NCBI RefSeq assembly: GCF_011516635.5
Contig: NZ_CP096255.1
Coordinates: 7,748,501 to 7,812,500, forward strand
Origin: Bradyrhizobium barranii subsp. apii
GTDB taxonomy: Bacteria; Pseudomonadota; Alphaproteobacteria; Rhizobiales; Xanthobacteraceae
Length of the DNA stretch: 64,000 nt
Direction of reading: 5' to 3'
The notes below the pieces were generated by a model, which was given only the letters and a program-made list of their open reading frames with translations, was not told the DNA's origin and did not search any database. How positions within the stretch are numbered: position 1 is the first letter of the stretch; the number at the start of each line of letters is the position of its first letter. Position numbers and translations under genes: made by a program. Shown one piece after another: positions 41,919 to 50,690 of the stretch.

Positions 41919-42650
41919 TTAATGCGACAGAATCTTCGACAGAAACTTCTGCGCGCGGTCGCTGCGCGGCTTGCCGAAGAAGTCCTCCTTCGCCGCGTCC
42001 TCGACGATCTCGCCGCGGTCCATGAAGATGACGCGGTTAGCGACCTTGCGGGCAAAACCCATCTCGTGGGTGACGACCATCATGGTCATGCCTTCGCGGG
42101 CGAGATCGACCATGACGTCGAGCACCTCGCTCACCATCTCGGGGTCGAGCGCCGAGGTCGGCTCATCGAACAGCATGACGATCGGGTCCATGGCAAGCGC
42201 GCGGGCGATCGCGACGCGCTGCTGCTGGCCGCCGGAGAGCTGCGCCGGAAATTTCTGCGCCTGCTCCTTCAAGCCGACGCGGTCCAGGAGCTGCATACCC
42301 TTTGCCACAGCCGTGTCGGACGACCGTCCTAGCACCTTCTGCTGCGCGAGGCAGAGGTTGTCGATGATCTTCAGATGCGGGAACAGCTCGAAGTGCTGGA
42401 ACACCATGCCGACGCGCGAACGCAGTTTCGGCAAATTGGTCTTGGGGTCATTGACCTTGGTGCCGTCGACGCTGATGTCGCCCTCCTGGAACGGCTCCAG
42501 CGCATTGACGCATTTGATCAGCGTCGACTTGCCCGAGCCCGAGGGGCCGCAGACCACGACGACCTCGCCCTTGGTCACGCTGGTGGTGCAGTCGGTCAGC
42601 ACCTGGAAGGTCGGGGTGTACCATTTGTTGACGTGGCTGATTTCGATCAT
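41919..42650 (-). CDS. gltL: Amino-acid ABC transporter ATP-binding protein
   Basis: A 243-residue ABC ATPase of the polar amino acid uptake family. Walker A is CGPSGSGKSTLIKC, the signature LSGGQQQRVAIARALAM, Walker B IVMLFDEPTSALDPE and the H-loop VVTHEMGFARKV. It powers the permease pair encoded upstream. It is the last gene of the gltIJKL-like operon in the leftward direction, 12 bp after the second permease. The symbol reflects the best-known system of this layout (glutamate/aspartate); specificity rests with the binding protein. Confidence 0.93.
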   Translation of the reverse strand: MIEISHVNKWYTPTFQVLTDCTTSVTKGEVVVVCGPSGSGKSTLIKCVNALEPFQEGDISVDGTKVNDPKTNLPKLRSRVGMVFQHFELFPHLKIIDNLCLAQQKVLGRSSDTAVAKGMQLLDRVGLKEQAQKFPAQLSGGQQQRVAIARALAMDPIVMLFDEPTSALDPEMVSEVLDVMVDLAREGMTMMVVTHEMGFARKVANRVIFMDRGEIVEDAAKEDFFGKPRSDRAQKFLSKILSH

Positions 42651-42662
42651 GACCGATGCGCT

Positions 42663-43355
42663 CTATCGAATGATGGCGATGCGCGACTGGAGGCGGCGAA
42701 CGCCGAAAGACGCGATGCAGGAAATGGTGAAGTAGACGACGGCGGCAAACAGATACATCTCGACCAGACGGCCATCGCGCTGCGCGACCTTGCTGGCCGC
42801 GCCGAGGAAGTCCGGGATCGACAGCACATAGACCAGCGAGGTGTCCTGGAACAGCACGATGGTCTGCGTCAGCAACACCGGCAGCATGTTGCGGAACGCC
42901 TGCGGCAGCACGACGTAGCGCATGGTCTGCGCGTAAGTCAGGCCGAGCGCGTTGGCGGCGGCCGGCTGGCCGCGCGAGATCGACTGGATCCCGGCGCGCA
43001 TGATCTCGGAGAAGTACGCCGCCTCGAACATGATGAAGGTGATGAGCGAGGATGCGAACGCGCCGACGCTGATCGGACGCGAGGCGCCGGTCACCCACTG
43101 CCCGATATAGGGCACCAGGAAATAGAACCAGAAGATCACCAGCACCAGCGGCAGCGAGCGCATGAAGTCGACATAGACACCCGCGATGCGCCCGAGTGTC
43201 TTGTAGCCGGACAGCCGCATCAGGGCGATCGCCGTGCCGAAGATCAGGCCGCCGAGGGCGGCGAGCGCCGTCAGCGTCACCGTGAAGGTCATGCCCTCGT
43301 AGAACAGATAGGGCAGCGAGCGGCGGATGACCTCGAAATCGAGATTGCTGAACAT
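42663..43355 (-). CDS. gltK: Amino-acid ABC transporter permease
   Basis: A 230-residue permease of the HisMQ family with about five TM segments. The EAA loop is GIQSISRGQPAAANALGLTYAQTMRYVVLPQA with the conserved G between. It forms a heterodimeric channel with the permease at 43360 and couples to the ATPase at 41919. It is separated from its partner by 4 bp and from the ATPase by 12 bp, so all are cotranscribed. Confidence 0.92.
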   Translation of the reverse strand: MFSNLDFEVIRRSLPYLFYEGMTFTVTLTALAALGGLIFGTAIALMRLSGYKTLGRIAGVYVDFMRSLPLVLVIFWFYFLVPYIGQWVTGASRPISVGAFASSLITFIMFEAAYFSEIMRAGIQSISRGQPAAANALGLTYAQTMRYVVLPQAFRNMLPVLLTQTIVLFQDTSLVYVLSIPDFLGAASKVAQRDGRLVEMYLFAAVVYFTISCIASFGVRRLQSRIAIIR

Positions 43356-43359
43356 GGTG

Positions 43360-44091
43360 CTATTTCCCCGTGATGTAGCCGGGGATCGCGACCCAGCGCT
43401 CGAGGAAGCGCATCGCGGTCACGACAATGGCGTTGACAAGGAGATAGAGCAAGGTCGCGGCCGTGAAAGCCTCGAACACCTGGAACGAGAATTCCTGCAT
43501 CGAGCGCGCCTGACCAGTCAACTCGATCAGGCCGATCGTGATGGCGACAGCCGTGTTCTTGATGGTGTTGAGGAACTCGGAGGTCAGCGGCGGCAGGATG
43601 ATGCGGAACGCCATCGGCAGCAGCACGTAGCGATAGCCTTGCACGGTGGTCAGCCCGAGCGCGGTCGCCGCCATTTTTTGGCCGCGCGGCAGCGAGCCGA
43701 TACCGGCCTGCAATTGTATCGCGACGCGGGCCGACATGAAGAAGCCGATGCCGATCGCGGCCGTCCAGAACGGCGCGTTCGGCAGCTGCTTCAGCCAGAG
43801 GCCGGCGGCCTTTGGCAGCAATTCCGGCAGCACGAAGAACCACAGGAACAGCTGCACCAGCAGCGGCATGTTGCGGAAGAACTCGACCCAGCAGAAGCCG
43901 AACCAGTAGGCGCCCTTGGACGGCAGCGTGCGCATGACGCCGACGAGCGAGCCGAAGATCAGCGCGATGATCCAGGCGAGCGCCGCCGTCTTGAGGGTCA
44001 ACACCAGTCCCGACAGCAGCATATCGAGATAGGTGCCGGTCCCCATCGGGTTCGGCTCGAAGAAGATTCCCCAGTTCCAGTGGTAGTTCAC
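43360..44091 (-). CDS. gltJ: Amino-acid ABC transporter permease
   Basis: A 243-residue HisMQ-family permease with about five TM helices (for example LLSGLVLTLKTAALAWIIAL and a GVMRTL loop). It has the motif RVAIQLQAGIGSLPRGQKMAATALGLTTVQ as the EAA region, and ELTGQARSM before the last helices. It starts with NYHWNWGIFFEPNPMGTGTYLDM, typical of GltJ proteins. It is the first permease after the strong hairpin behind the binding-protein gene, so its expression may be lower than that of the receptor. Confidence 0.92.
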   Translation of the reverse strand: MNYHWNWGIFFEPNPMGTGTYLDMLLSGLVLTLKTAALAWIIALIFGSLVGVMRTLPSKGAYWFGFCWVEFFRNMPLLVQLFLWFFVLPELLPKAAGLWLKQLPNAPFWTAAIGIGFFMSARVAIQLQAGIGSLPRGQKMAATALGLTTVQGYRYVLLPMAFRIILPPLTSEFLNTIKNTAVAITIGLIELTGQARSMQEFSFQVFEAFTAATLLYLLVNAIVVTAMRFLERWVAIPGYITGK

Positions 44092-44141
44092 GTGTCCCCC
44101 GCGCGAACGCGCCAGCTATGGATGTCCCGGCGCCTATGCAA

Positions 44142-44178
44142 ATGTCCGGCCACTCTGGTGTCAAGAGTGGCCGGACAT
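44142..44178. terminator. Strong hairpin between binding-protein and permease genes
   Basis: A perfect 14-bp stem, ATGTCCGGCCACTC (44142-44155) and GAGTGGCCGGACAT (44165-44178), with a 9-nt loop, 30 bp after the receptor stop codon. There is no clear U-tract, so it is more likely an attenuator or 3' stabiliser that lets the receptor be made in excess, as in other ABC operons. Confidence 0.65.
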
Positions 44179-44207
44179 CATCCCGATCCGGAGACCGAGG
44201 TTATATC

Positions 44208-45119
44208 TTACTTGTAGTCGTCCGGGTTCGGCGAGTCCGAAGGTTTCGCGAACTCGTTCTTCAGCTCGGCCGAGATCGGGGTGTTGAGGTTGAGGCCCTT
44301 CGGCGGGATCTTGGCCGTGAACCACTTATCGTAGATTTTCAGGCCCTCGCCGGAGGTGTAGAGCGCAGCGGTTGCTCCATCGACCACCTTCTTGAACGGC
44401 GCGTCGTCCTTGCGCAGCATGATGCCGTAGGGCTCAGGCTTGGAGAACGCGTCCTTGGAGATGACATAGTCGTCCGGCGTCTTCGAGCCGGCAACGAGGC
44501 TCGCGAGCAGAACGTCGTCCATCACGAAGGCGACCGCGCGGTCGGTCTCGACCATCAGGAAGGCCTCGGCATGGTCTTTGGCCGGGATGATATTGGCACC
44601 CAGGCTCTTCGCGACATTGGCCTCGGTGAGCTGCTTGATGTTGGTGGTGCCGGCGGTGGAGACCACCGTCTTGCCCTTGAGATCGTCGATCGACTTAAGG
44701 CCGCTCGACTTCTTGAAGACGTAGCGGCTGGCAGTCAGATAGTGCGTGTTGGTGAAGGCCACCTGCTTCTGGCGGTCGGCATTGTTGGTGGTCGAGCCGC
44801 ATTCGAGGTCGATCGTGCCGTTGGCCATCAGCGGAATACGGGTCGCCGAAGTCACCGGATTGAGCTTGACCTCGAGCTTGTCGAGCTTGAGCTCCTTCTT
44901 CACGGCGTCGACGATCTTGTAGCAGATGTCCATCGCGAACCCGACGGGCTTCTGGTTGTCGTCGAGATAGGAGAACGGGATCGAGGAATCACGGAAGCCG
45001 AGCGTGATGGCGCCGGTGTCCTTGATGTTCTTCAGCGTGCCGGTCAGCTCCTGGGCCCCGGCCTGGCTGACGGCGAAGGTCGCGGCGAGCGCGAGGCCGA
45101 TGCTACGGAAATGTCTCAC
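44208..45119 (-). CDS. gltI: Amino-acid ABC transporter substrate-binding protein
   Basis: A 303-residue periplasmic receptor with a Sec signal (RHFRSIGLALAATFAVSQAGA, cleavage before QEL). Motifs of the glutamate/aspartate group: ITLGFRDSSIPFSYLDDNQKPVGFAMDIC, TRIPLMANGTIDLECGSTTN, TYLTA-like hinge and VSTAGTTNIKQL; the E-C-G-S-T-T-N segment is diagnostic for GltI-like receptors binding acidic amino acids. It is the first gene of the transport operon, before the hairpin at 44142. The M20 peptidase gene lies upstream after 100 bp, and free amino acids released by it could be the cargo. Confidence 0.92.
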   Translation of the reverse strand: MRHFRSIGLALAATFAVSQAGAQELTGTLKNIKDTGAITLGFRDSSIPFSYLDDNQKPVGFAMDICYKIVDAVKKELKLDKLEVKLNPVTSATRIPLMANGTIDLECGSTTNNADRQKQVAFTNTHYLTASRYVFKKSSGLKSIDDLKGKTVVSTAGTTNIKQLTEANVAKSLGANIIPAKDHAEAFLMVETDRAVAFVMDDVLLASLVAGSKTPDDYVISKDAFSKPEPYGIMLRKDDAPFKKVVDGATAALYTSGEGLKIYDKWFTAKIPPKGLNLNTPISAELKNEFAKPSDSPNPDDYK

Positions 45120-45219
45120 TTTTTTATTCCCCTTTCAGGATGATGCGGCCCGGATGCAAGCACAGATTGGGCCGGATTAGAATGTGACTTTCGGCTGGAT
45201 TGCGGCTCAGGTTAATGGC

Positions 45220-46605
45220 TCAGCTTAATGGCTTGGGCAATTCCCCGAGATCCCAGAACAGCCCGGCCATCACCGTCAAGGCCTCTTCGGTCAATGGCAG
45301 CAGGATGTGCTCATTGGGCGCATGCTGGGAGCAGCCGGGATAGGAGTGCGGGACCCAGATCGTCGGCAGGCCCAGGATCTCGGAAAACACGTCGTTGGGC
45401 AGCGAGCCGCCGAAATTCGGCAAAACGGCCGGCGCCTTGCCGGTGGTCTCTTTCACCGAATCCGCCGCCCATGTGATCCAGGGGCTGTCGAAATCGGTGC
45501 GCGACGCCGCAAAGCTCTGGGCGGCCCGCACCTCGACCATCGGAAAGCCCTTTTGCACCAGATGCGCGCGGACGGCATCGATCAGGCCGTCGACCTTGGT
45601 GCCGACCACGAAACGCAGTTGCAGCACGGCATTGGCGTGGCCGGGGATGGCATTCGCGGGCTTCTCGATATTTCCGGACGACATCGCCAGCACTTCGAGC
45701 GTGTTCCAGGCATAGAGCCGCTCGGCGGCCGACAGCCCTTCCTCGCCCCAGTTCTCCGCGAGCGCCGGCTCGTCCTCGGTCGGCACCACCTGCACGTCGG
45801 CGAGATAGCTGCGGATCTGGTTGGTGAGCCGCGGCGGCTTCAGCGCATCGAGTTGAAGCCGGCCATGGCCGTCAACCAGCGTCGAGATCGCGTTGACGAG
45901 AATGGTCGCGGGGTTGGCGAGCACGCCGCCCCAATTGCCGGAATGATGGCCGCCATCGCGCAGATTGACGTCGAGATGAATGCGGATGCCGCCACGGCAG
46001 CCCAGGAACAAGGTCGGCCGGTCGGCCGACAGGCGCGGTCCGTCGGAGGCCATGAACAGATTGGCCTTGAGCGCATCGCGATTGAGGTCGCAGACCTTGC
46101 CGAGATCGGGCGAGCCGATTTCCTCGCCCATTTCGACGATGAATTTTGCGTTGAAGCCGAGCTTGCCGCCGCGGGCCTCGCGCACCGCGCGGAGTGCCGC
46201 CATGTTGATGCTGTGCTGGCCCTTGTTGTCGGCGGTGCCACGGCCATAGAGCCGCGTGCCCGCAACCGTCGTGCGCCAGGGATCGCGGCCGTCGCGCCAC
46301 TCCCCCTCCATGCCGTCGACGACGTCACCATGGCCGTAGATCAGCACGGTTGGCGCTGACGCGCTCTCATGATGCTCGGCGAACAGGAACGGCGCCTTGC
46401 CGCTCGGGGATTCGACGATGCGGCTGGTAAAGTCGAGCGCAGCAAAGGAGGGCATCATCTCCTGTTCCAGATAGCCGCGCAGCTCGGCGCCGCGCGACGG
46501 GTTCTGGCTTTCGGTCTTGAAGGCCACACGGCGGTCGAGCTCGGTGAGGAACGCACCGGATTTGAAATCGTCACGGGCGCGGGCGATGGCGTCGGCTCTT
46601 GTCAT
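45220..46605 (-). CDS. M20-family metallopeptidase (dipeptidase-like)
   Basis: A 461-residue M20 zinc hydrolase. Metal and catalytic residues are in LIYGHGDVVDG (His, Asp), GRGTADNKGQHSI (bridging Asp), IVEMGEEIGSPD (catalytic Glu pair), and a late SYPGCSQHAPNEH with the last His. NFGGSLPNDVF sits just before it. A dimerisation lid lies in the middle (residues ~200-320). It is cytoplasmic and probably cleaves dipeptides or N-acylated amino acids. It is upstream of the amino-acid ABC transporter on the same strand and divergent from the LLM gene, with an array of palindromes between. Confidence 0.9.
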   Translation of the reverse strand: MTRADAIARARDDFKSGAFLTELDRRVAFKTESQNPSRGAELRGYLEQEMMPSFAALDFTSRIVESPSGKAPFLFAEHHESASAPTVLIYGHGDVVDGMEGEWRDGRDPWRTTVAGTRLYGRGTADNKGQHSINMAALRAVREARGGKLGFNAKFIVEMGEEIGSPDLGKVCDLNRDALKANLFMASDGPRLSADRPTLFLGCRGGIRIHLDVNLRDGGHHSGNWGGVLANPATILVNAISTLVDGHGRLQLDALKPPRLTNQIRSYLADVQVVPTEDEPALAENWGEEGLSAAERLYAWNTLEVLAMSSGNIEKPANAIPGHANAVLQLRFVVGTKVDGLIDAVRAHLVQKGFPMVEVRAAQSFAASRTDFDSPWITWAADSVKETTGKAPAVLPNFGGSLPNDVFSEILGLPTIWVPHSYPGCSQHAPNEHILLPLTEEALTVMAGLFWDLGELPKPLS

Positions 46606-46726
46606 GGCTGGTTTTTCGAGGCGTTGGGACGAAGGACCTTACCCGAGACAGGTAGCCCTTCGAAAGTGGCGGGGACTTGGACAGTTCTTGTAGTTCTCTT
46701 GCGATTTCGTTCTTGCTCTCTTGAGA

Positions 46727-46835
46727 TTGGCTTGCCAAGAGCGGGAGCGCCGCTGATCTTGGCCTTGCCAAGCGCAAGCCTTTCTATTCTTGGCCCTTGC
46801 CAAGGGCCAAGAATATGCAAGAACTTCGCCAAGTT
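46727..46835. promoter_or_regulatory. Array of TTGGC-N(2-4)-GCCAA palindromes (operator array)
   Basis: Three palindromes with TTGGC/GCCAA arms: 46727-46738 (N2), 46758-46772 (CTTGGC-N3-GCCAAG) and 46789-46804 (N4), a further GGCCAAG at 46805-46811, then AACTT-CGCC-AAGTT at 46822-46835. Centres are about 32 bp apart, three helical turns. The third is embedded in a longer hairpin, TATTCTTGGCCCTT and AAGGGCCAAGAATA (46785-46815). It occupies the divergent gap between the M20 and LLM genes. Confidence 0.6.
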
Positions 46836-46890
46836 GAGGCGCACGTTTATCATTCGAAGAGCGCTCGGTACAGGGCGCCGGGGGATCATC

Positions 46891-48270
46891 ATGGCCAAGC
46901 AGATCAGGCTCAACGCCTTTGCGATGAATTGCGTCGCGCATCAATCACCCGGGCTGTGGACCCATCCGCGCGATCGCACCGCCGAATATAACCGCCTGCC
47001 TTACTGGATCGACCTTGCCAAAACGCTGGAACGCGGCCGCTTCGACGGGTTGTTCCTGGCCGACGTGCTCGGGGTCTATGACGTCTATGGCAGCAGCCCT
47101 GACGCGGCCTTGCGCAACGCAGCGCAGACGCCGTCGAACGAGCCGCTGCTGCTGCTCTCGGCGATGGCAGCGGTGACGCAGAATCTCGGCTTCGGCGTCA
47201 CCAGCAATCTGTCCTTCGAGCCGCCCTACCCGTTCGCGCGGCGGATGTCGACGCTCGACCATCTCACCGAGGGACGGATCGGCTGGAACGTCGTCACCGG
47301 CTATCTCGACAGCGCCGCGCGCGGCGCCGGCAAGGACAAGCAGACCGGGCATGACGACCGCTACGACATCGCCGACGAATATATGGAGGTGGTCTACAAG
47401 CTATGGGAAGGCAGCTGGGAGGACGACGCCGTGCGGCGCGACCGCAAGCGCGGCATCTTCACCGATCCGAGCAAGGTTCACCGTATCAATCACGAGAGCG
47501 CGAACTACCGCATCAACAACACCATCCACCTCAGCGAGCCGTCGCCGCAGCGAACGCCCGTGCTGTACCAGGCCGGCACCTCGCCGCGCGGCCGGCAGTT
47601 TGCGGCGAAACACGCCGAATGCGTGTTCATGTCGGGACCATCGGCCAAGATCATTGCGCCGCGCGTCTCCGCGATCCGCCAGGAAGCCGCCGCGCTCGGC
47701 CGCAACCCGGCGGAGATCCTGATGTTCAACATGATGACGATCATCCTCGGCAACACGGAAGCCGAAGCGGCGGCGAAATATGCCGACTACCGGTCGCATA
47801 TCAGTCCGGAAGGCGCGCTGGCCCTGATGTCGGGATGGACCGGCATCGACTTCTCCGGCTACGAGCTCGACCAGCAGGTGCGTCACGTCCAGAACGATGC
47901 CGGCCGCAGCGCACTCGACAACGTCACCCGCGGCGACCCCGACCGCGTCTGGACCGTCCGCGACGTCATCGAGCATGTCGGTATCGGCGGCGCCGGTCCG
48001 GTCGTGGTCGGCACGCCGGAGAGCGTCGCTGACAAGATCGAGGATTGGTTCGAGAAGACTGACGTCGACGGGCTGAATGTCGCGTTCGCGATCTCGCCCG
48101 GCGATTTCGAGGATATCGCCGACATGCTGGTGCCGGAGCTGACCAAGCGCGGCCGCTACAAGCCGGAATACGCAAAGGGCACATTGCGGGAGAAGCTGTT
48201 CGGCGACGGCCGTGCGAGGCTCGGTGCACCGCATCCGGCGGCGGGGTATCGGGTGGGGAAGAAGGGGTAG
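46891..48270 (+). CDS. LLM-class flavin-dependent monooxygenase (second copy)
   Basis: A 459-residue enzyme related to the one at 28207 but only moderately similar. It has MAKQIRLNAFAMNC at the start, HQSPGLWTHPRD, FDGLFLADVLGVYD, LGFGVTSNLSFEPPYPFARRMSTLDHLTEGRIGWNVVTG and PVLYQAGTSPRGRQFAA, all NtaA/DszA-type. It needs FMNH2 from a separate reductase. The open frame extends 522 bp upstream through the M20 antisense and operator DNA, so 46891 is the start. Its promoter region carries the CTTGGC/GCCAAG array, so it is probably induced or repressed by a dedicated regulator. Confidence 0.9.
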   Translation: MAKQIRLNAFAMNCVAHQSPGLWTHPRDRTAEYNRLPYWIDLAKTLERGRFDGLFLADVLGVYDVYGSSPDAALRNAAQTPSNEPLLLLSAMAAVTQNLGFGVTSNLSFEPPYPFARRMSTLDHLTEGRIGWNVVTGYLDSAARGAGKDKQTGHDDRYDIADEYMEVVYKLWEGSWEDDAVRRDRKRGIFTDPSKVHRINHESANYRINNTIHLSEPSPQRTPVLYQAGTSPRGRQFAAKHAECVFMSGPSAKIIAPRVSAIRQEAAALGRNPAEILMFNMMTIILGNTEAEAAAKYADYRSHISPEGALALMSGWTGIDFSGYELDQQVRHVQNDAGRSALDNVTRGDPDRVWTVRDVIEHVGIGGAGPVVVGTPESVADKIEDWFEKTDVDGLNVAFAISPGDFEDIADMLVPELTKRGRYKPEYAKGTLREKLFGDGRARLGAPHPAAGYRVGKKG

Positions 48271-48285
48271 AAGCCGCTAGGTACG

Positions 48286-48460
48286 CTGTCATGCCCCGGC
48301 TTGCCGCCTTCGCCAAATGGCTTCGGCGGCCGAGCACCCTTGTTGCCCCGGCGTAGCCTTGGCGGAGCCGGGACCGGGGCATCCAGTACGCCGCGGCCTA
48401 TCGAGGAATCACAGCCGTCTCTGGAATACTGGATCGCCCGATCAAGTCGGGCGATGACAG
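48286..48460. repeat. Dispersed palindromic repeat cluster (ATGCCCCGGC... / CTGGATCGCCCG... types)
   Basis: Two adjoining palindromes: GTCATGCCCCGGCTTG...CCGGGACCGGGGCATCCAGTA with internal GCCGCCTTCGCC/GGCTTCGGCGGC, and ATACTGGATCGCCCG...CGGGCGATGACAGC. They fill the gap between the convergent LLM and decarboxylase genes. Confidence 0.75.
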
Positions 48461-48499
48461 CTGAGAACATGGCGAGCACCGACGCGATGGCGCGCTGCC

Positions 48500-50107
48500 C
48501 TACACCTTCCCGTCCACCATCACCTCGATCAGCTTCGTTCCGGGGCGGTTGAACGCCGACGACAGCGTCGCCTTCAGCTCACGGGGATCACTCACCTTGA
48601 TCGCCTCGCAGCCGAGCGCCTTCGCGATCCCTGCGAAATCCACCGGCGGATCGACAAAATCCATGCCGACGTAATTGTCGTCGCCATGGAAGGCGAGCAG
48701 GCGCTGCTTGATGATGCGGTAGCCGCCATTGTTGGCGATGACGACGTTGAGCGGCAGCTTGTGATGCGCCGCCGTCCACAGCGACTGGATCGAATACATC
48801 GCGCTGCCGTCGCCGGAGAAGCAAACCACCGGGCGATCCGGATTGGCGATGCTGGCGCCGACGGAGGCCGGCAGGCCCCAGCCGATGCCGCCGGAGGCAA
48901 GCCCATGATAGCCGAAGCGGTCGCGGTGCGGACGCAGCGCCGTGATCTGGCGGCTCGAGGTGAGCCCTTCGTCGACGAGGATCGCATGATCGGGCATGGC
49001 CTCGACCATTTGCAGCACCAGGAAGTCGGGATCGATGGGGCTGCGGCCGGCGCTCTTGCCGATCTGCTCGACCAGCGCGGCACGCCGCGCGGTCCAGTTC
49101 TTCGGCGCGAGTTCGACGAGGCGCTGCTTTGCACGGCTTGCCAGCGCGGCGCCGCCCATCTCCTTCAGCACCGGGATCAGCGCCCGCAGCGTTTCCTTCA
49201 GATCCGCCTTCAGCGCGATTTCGGCCCCGTAGTTCTTGGCGATCTCCCAATCGACGAGGCCGATCTGCACGATGCCGAGTCCGTCGGGCAGCGCATCGAC
49301 CTCGCTATAGACCGACATCCGCAGGGGATCGCCGCCGAGTGCGATCAGGAGGTCATACGGCGCAAGCGTGTCGCGCGCGACCTTCTGCACGCGGGCCAGC
49401 GTGCCGAGGAAGCTCGGGCTTTCCGAGAGGAAATGCGAGCCATAGGGCGTCGAGGACTGATAGGCGGCCGCACCAAGCAGCTCGGCGAGTTCGGCGGCCT
49501 CCTTCAGCGCATCGCTCTTGACCACCTCGTCCATGGTGACGATGACGGGACGTTCGGCCTTGAGCAGCCGCGCGGCAAACGCCTTCAGTGCCTCGTCCGA
49601 CGGCTTTACGCGGGCATCGATCCGGGTGGAGCGGCCGAGATCGATGCCGGCCTCGCTGTTGAGGATATCGCCGGGCAGCGAGATAAACACCGGCCCGGTC
49701 GGCGGCGTCACCTCGACCGCCCATTTCACCAGCGGCTCGGCCATCCGCACCAGCGGGCCATAAAGCACCGGCTCCATCAGGCCGTGGCCCTGCTCCTGCT
49801 GGCCGGCGGTCAGGATCATCGGCGTGCCCGTGAACTGGGCGTTGTAGAGCGAGCCCATTGCGTTGCCGAGCCCCGGCGCGACATGGACGTTGCAGGCGAC
49901 GAGCTTACCGGAGGCGCGGCTGTAGCCATCCGCGATCGCCACCACCAGGCTCTCCTGCATTGCCATCACATAGGTGAGATCAGGATGGTCCTTCAGCGCA
50001 TGCATGATCGGCAGCTCGGTGGTGCCGGGATTGCCGAACAGATGGGTGATGCCCTCGTCCTTGAGCAGCGCGAGAAAAGCGGAGCGGCCGGTAATCTTGT
50101 TCTTCAT
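48500..50107 (-). CDS. Thiamine-diphosphate-dependent decarboxylase (benzoylformate decarboxylase-like)
   Basis: A 535-residue ThDP enzyme. The catalytic Glu is in YVMAMQESLVVAIADGYSRAS, the pyrimidine domain starts with ITHLFGNPGTTELPIM, and the ThDP motif GDG...NN is SGDGSAMYSIQSLW with IANNGGYRII 25 residues on. The layout fits benzoylformate decarboxylase or acetolactate-synthase-like proteins without a clear FAD role. It would decarboxylate an aryl or alkyl 2-oxoacid to an aldehyde, and an aldehyde dehydrogenase gene lies 3.5 kb away. GGAGG precedes the ATG at 50107. The substrate is not proven. Confidence 0.88.
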   Translation of the reverse strand: MKNKITGRSAFLALLKDEGITHLFGNPGTTELPIMHALKDHPDLTYVMAMQESLVVAIADGYSRASGKLVACNVHVAPGLGNAMGSLYNAQFTGTPMILTAGQQEQGHGLMEPVLYGPLVRMAEPLVKWAVEVTPPTGPVFISLPGDILNSEAGIDLGRSTRIDARVKPSDEALKAFAARLLKAERPVIVTMDEVVKSDALKEAAELAELLGAAAYQSSTPYGSHFLSESPSFLGTLARVQKVARDTLAPYDLLIALGGDPLRMSVYSEVDALPDGLGIVQIGLVDWEIAKNYGAEIALKADLKETLRALIPVLKEMGGAALASRAKQRLVELAPKNWTARRAALVEQIGKSAGRSPIDPDFLVLQMVEAMPDHAILVDEGLTSSRQITALRPHRDRFGYHGLASGGIGWGLPASVGASIANPDRPVVCFSGDGSAMYSIQSLWTAAHHKLPLNVVIANNGGYRIIKQRLLAFHGDDNYVGMDFVDPPVDFAGIAKALGCEAIKVSDPRELKATLSSAFNRPGTKLIEVMVDGKV

Positions 50108-50258
50108 GTTTCCTCCAGGCCCCGCGGGCGCTGCCGCAAGGTGAGGCATGATGGCCGAACTTGGCCGAGGCACGCAAGGAAGCGCCGTCATGGCAGACTT
50201 GCGTCGGCGCGGGCAAGCTGGGAACATGCTCGGGCGTAAACCTGCACGGGGAGACGCG

Positions 50259-50690
50259 ATGGCCTATGACGAGAACACCGCGGCGCGGGTGCGCAAATTG
50301 CTGGCGGGTCAGCGAGACGTCGCGGAAAAGAAGATGATGGGCGGCCTCTGCTTCATGGTGAACAACACCATGTGCTGCACCGTAAGCGGGCGCGGCGGCA
50401 TGCTGATCCGTGTCGGCCCGGACGCGCACGCCCGCATGCTGCAGGAGCCGCACACCAGCCCGATGGAAATGCGCGGGCGCATCATGACCGGCTTTGTGCG
50501 CGTCGCGCCGGACGGCTATCAGAGCGATGCCGATCTGAAAAAATGGGTCAAGCGCGGGCTCGACTTCGTGGCGACGAATACCGCGGGACGCAAAGCGGCG
50601 CCGCGGAAGGCTGCTGCGGCGAAGACCAAGGTCGCCGCCAGGGCTAAAGCACCTCCTCGCGACCGAGCTCGAAAGGGTCTTCGCCGCTAG
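50259..50690 (+). CDS. TfoX N-terminal-domain protein
   Basis: A 143-residue protein with one TfoX_N domain: MAYDENTAARVRKLLAGQRDVAEKKMMGGLCFMVNNTMCCTV, then MLIRVGPDAHARML and FVRVAPDGYQSDADLKKWVKRGLDFV. The C-terminal ~30 residues are Lys/Ala-rich and may bind nucleic acid. TfoX in gammaproteobacteria governs competence, but stand-alone TfoX_N proteins in rhizobia have no known role. I start at 50259 with GGGGAG upstream; the frame is open further 5' but without similarity. The last 47 bases overlap the convergent GFA gene. Confidence 0.85.
   Translation: MAYDENTAARVRKLLAGQRDVAEKKMMGGLCFMVNNTMCCTVSGRGGMLIRVGPDAHARMLQEPHTSPMEMRGRIMTGFVRVAPDGYQSDADLKKWVKRGLDFVATNTAGRKAAPRKAAAAKTKVAARAKAPPRDRARKGLRR

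Noticed and set aside
46727..46835. CRISPR-like array
   Set aside because: Units are short palindromes with almost no constant spacer length and no adjoining cas genes; an operator array fits better.
46369..46890. N-terminal extension of the LLM gene at 46891
   Set aside because: It would translate DNA antisense to the M20 gene and the palindrome array; similarity to LLM enzymes starts at 46891.
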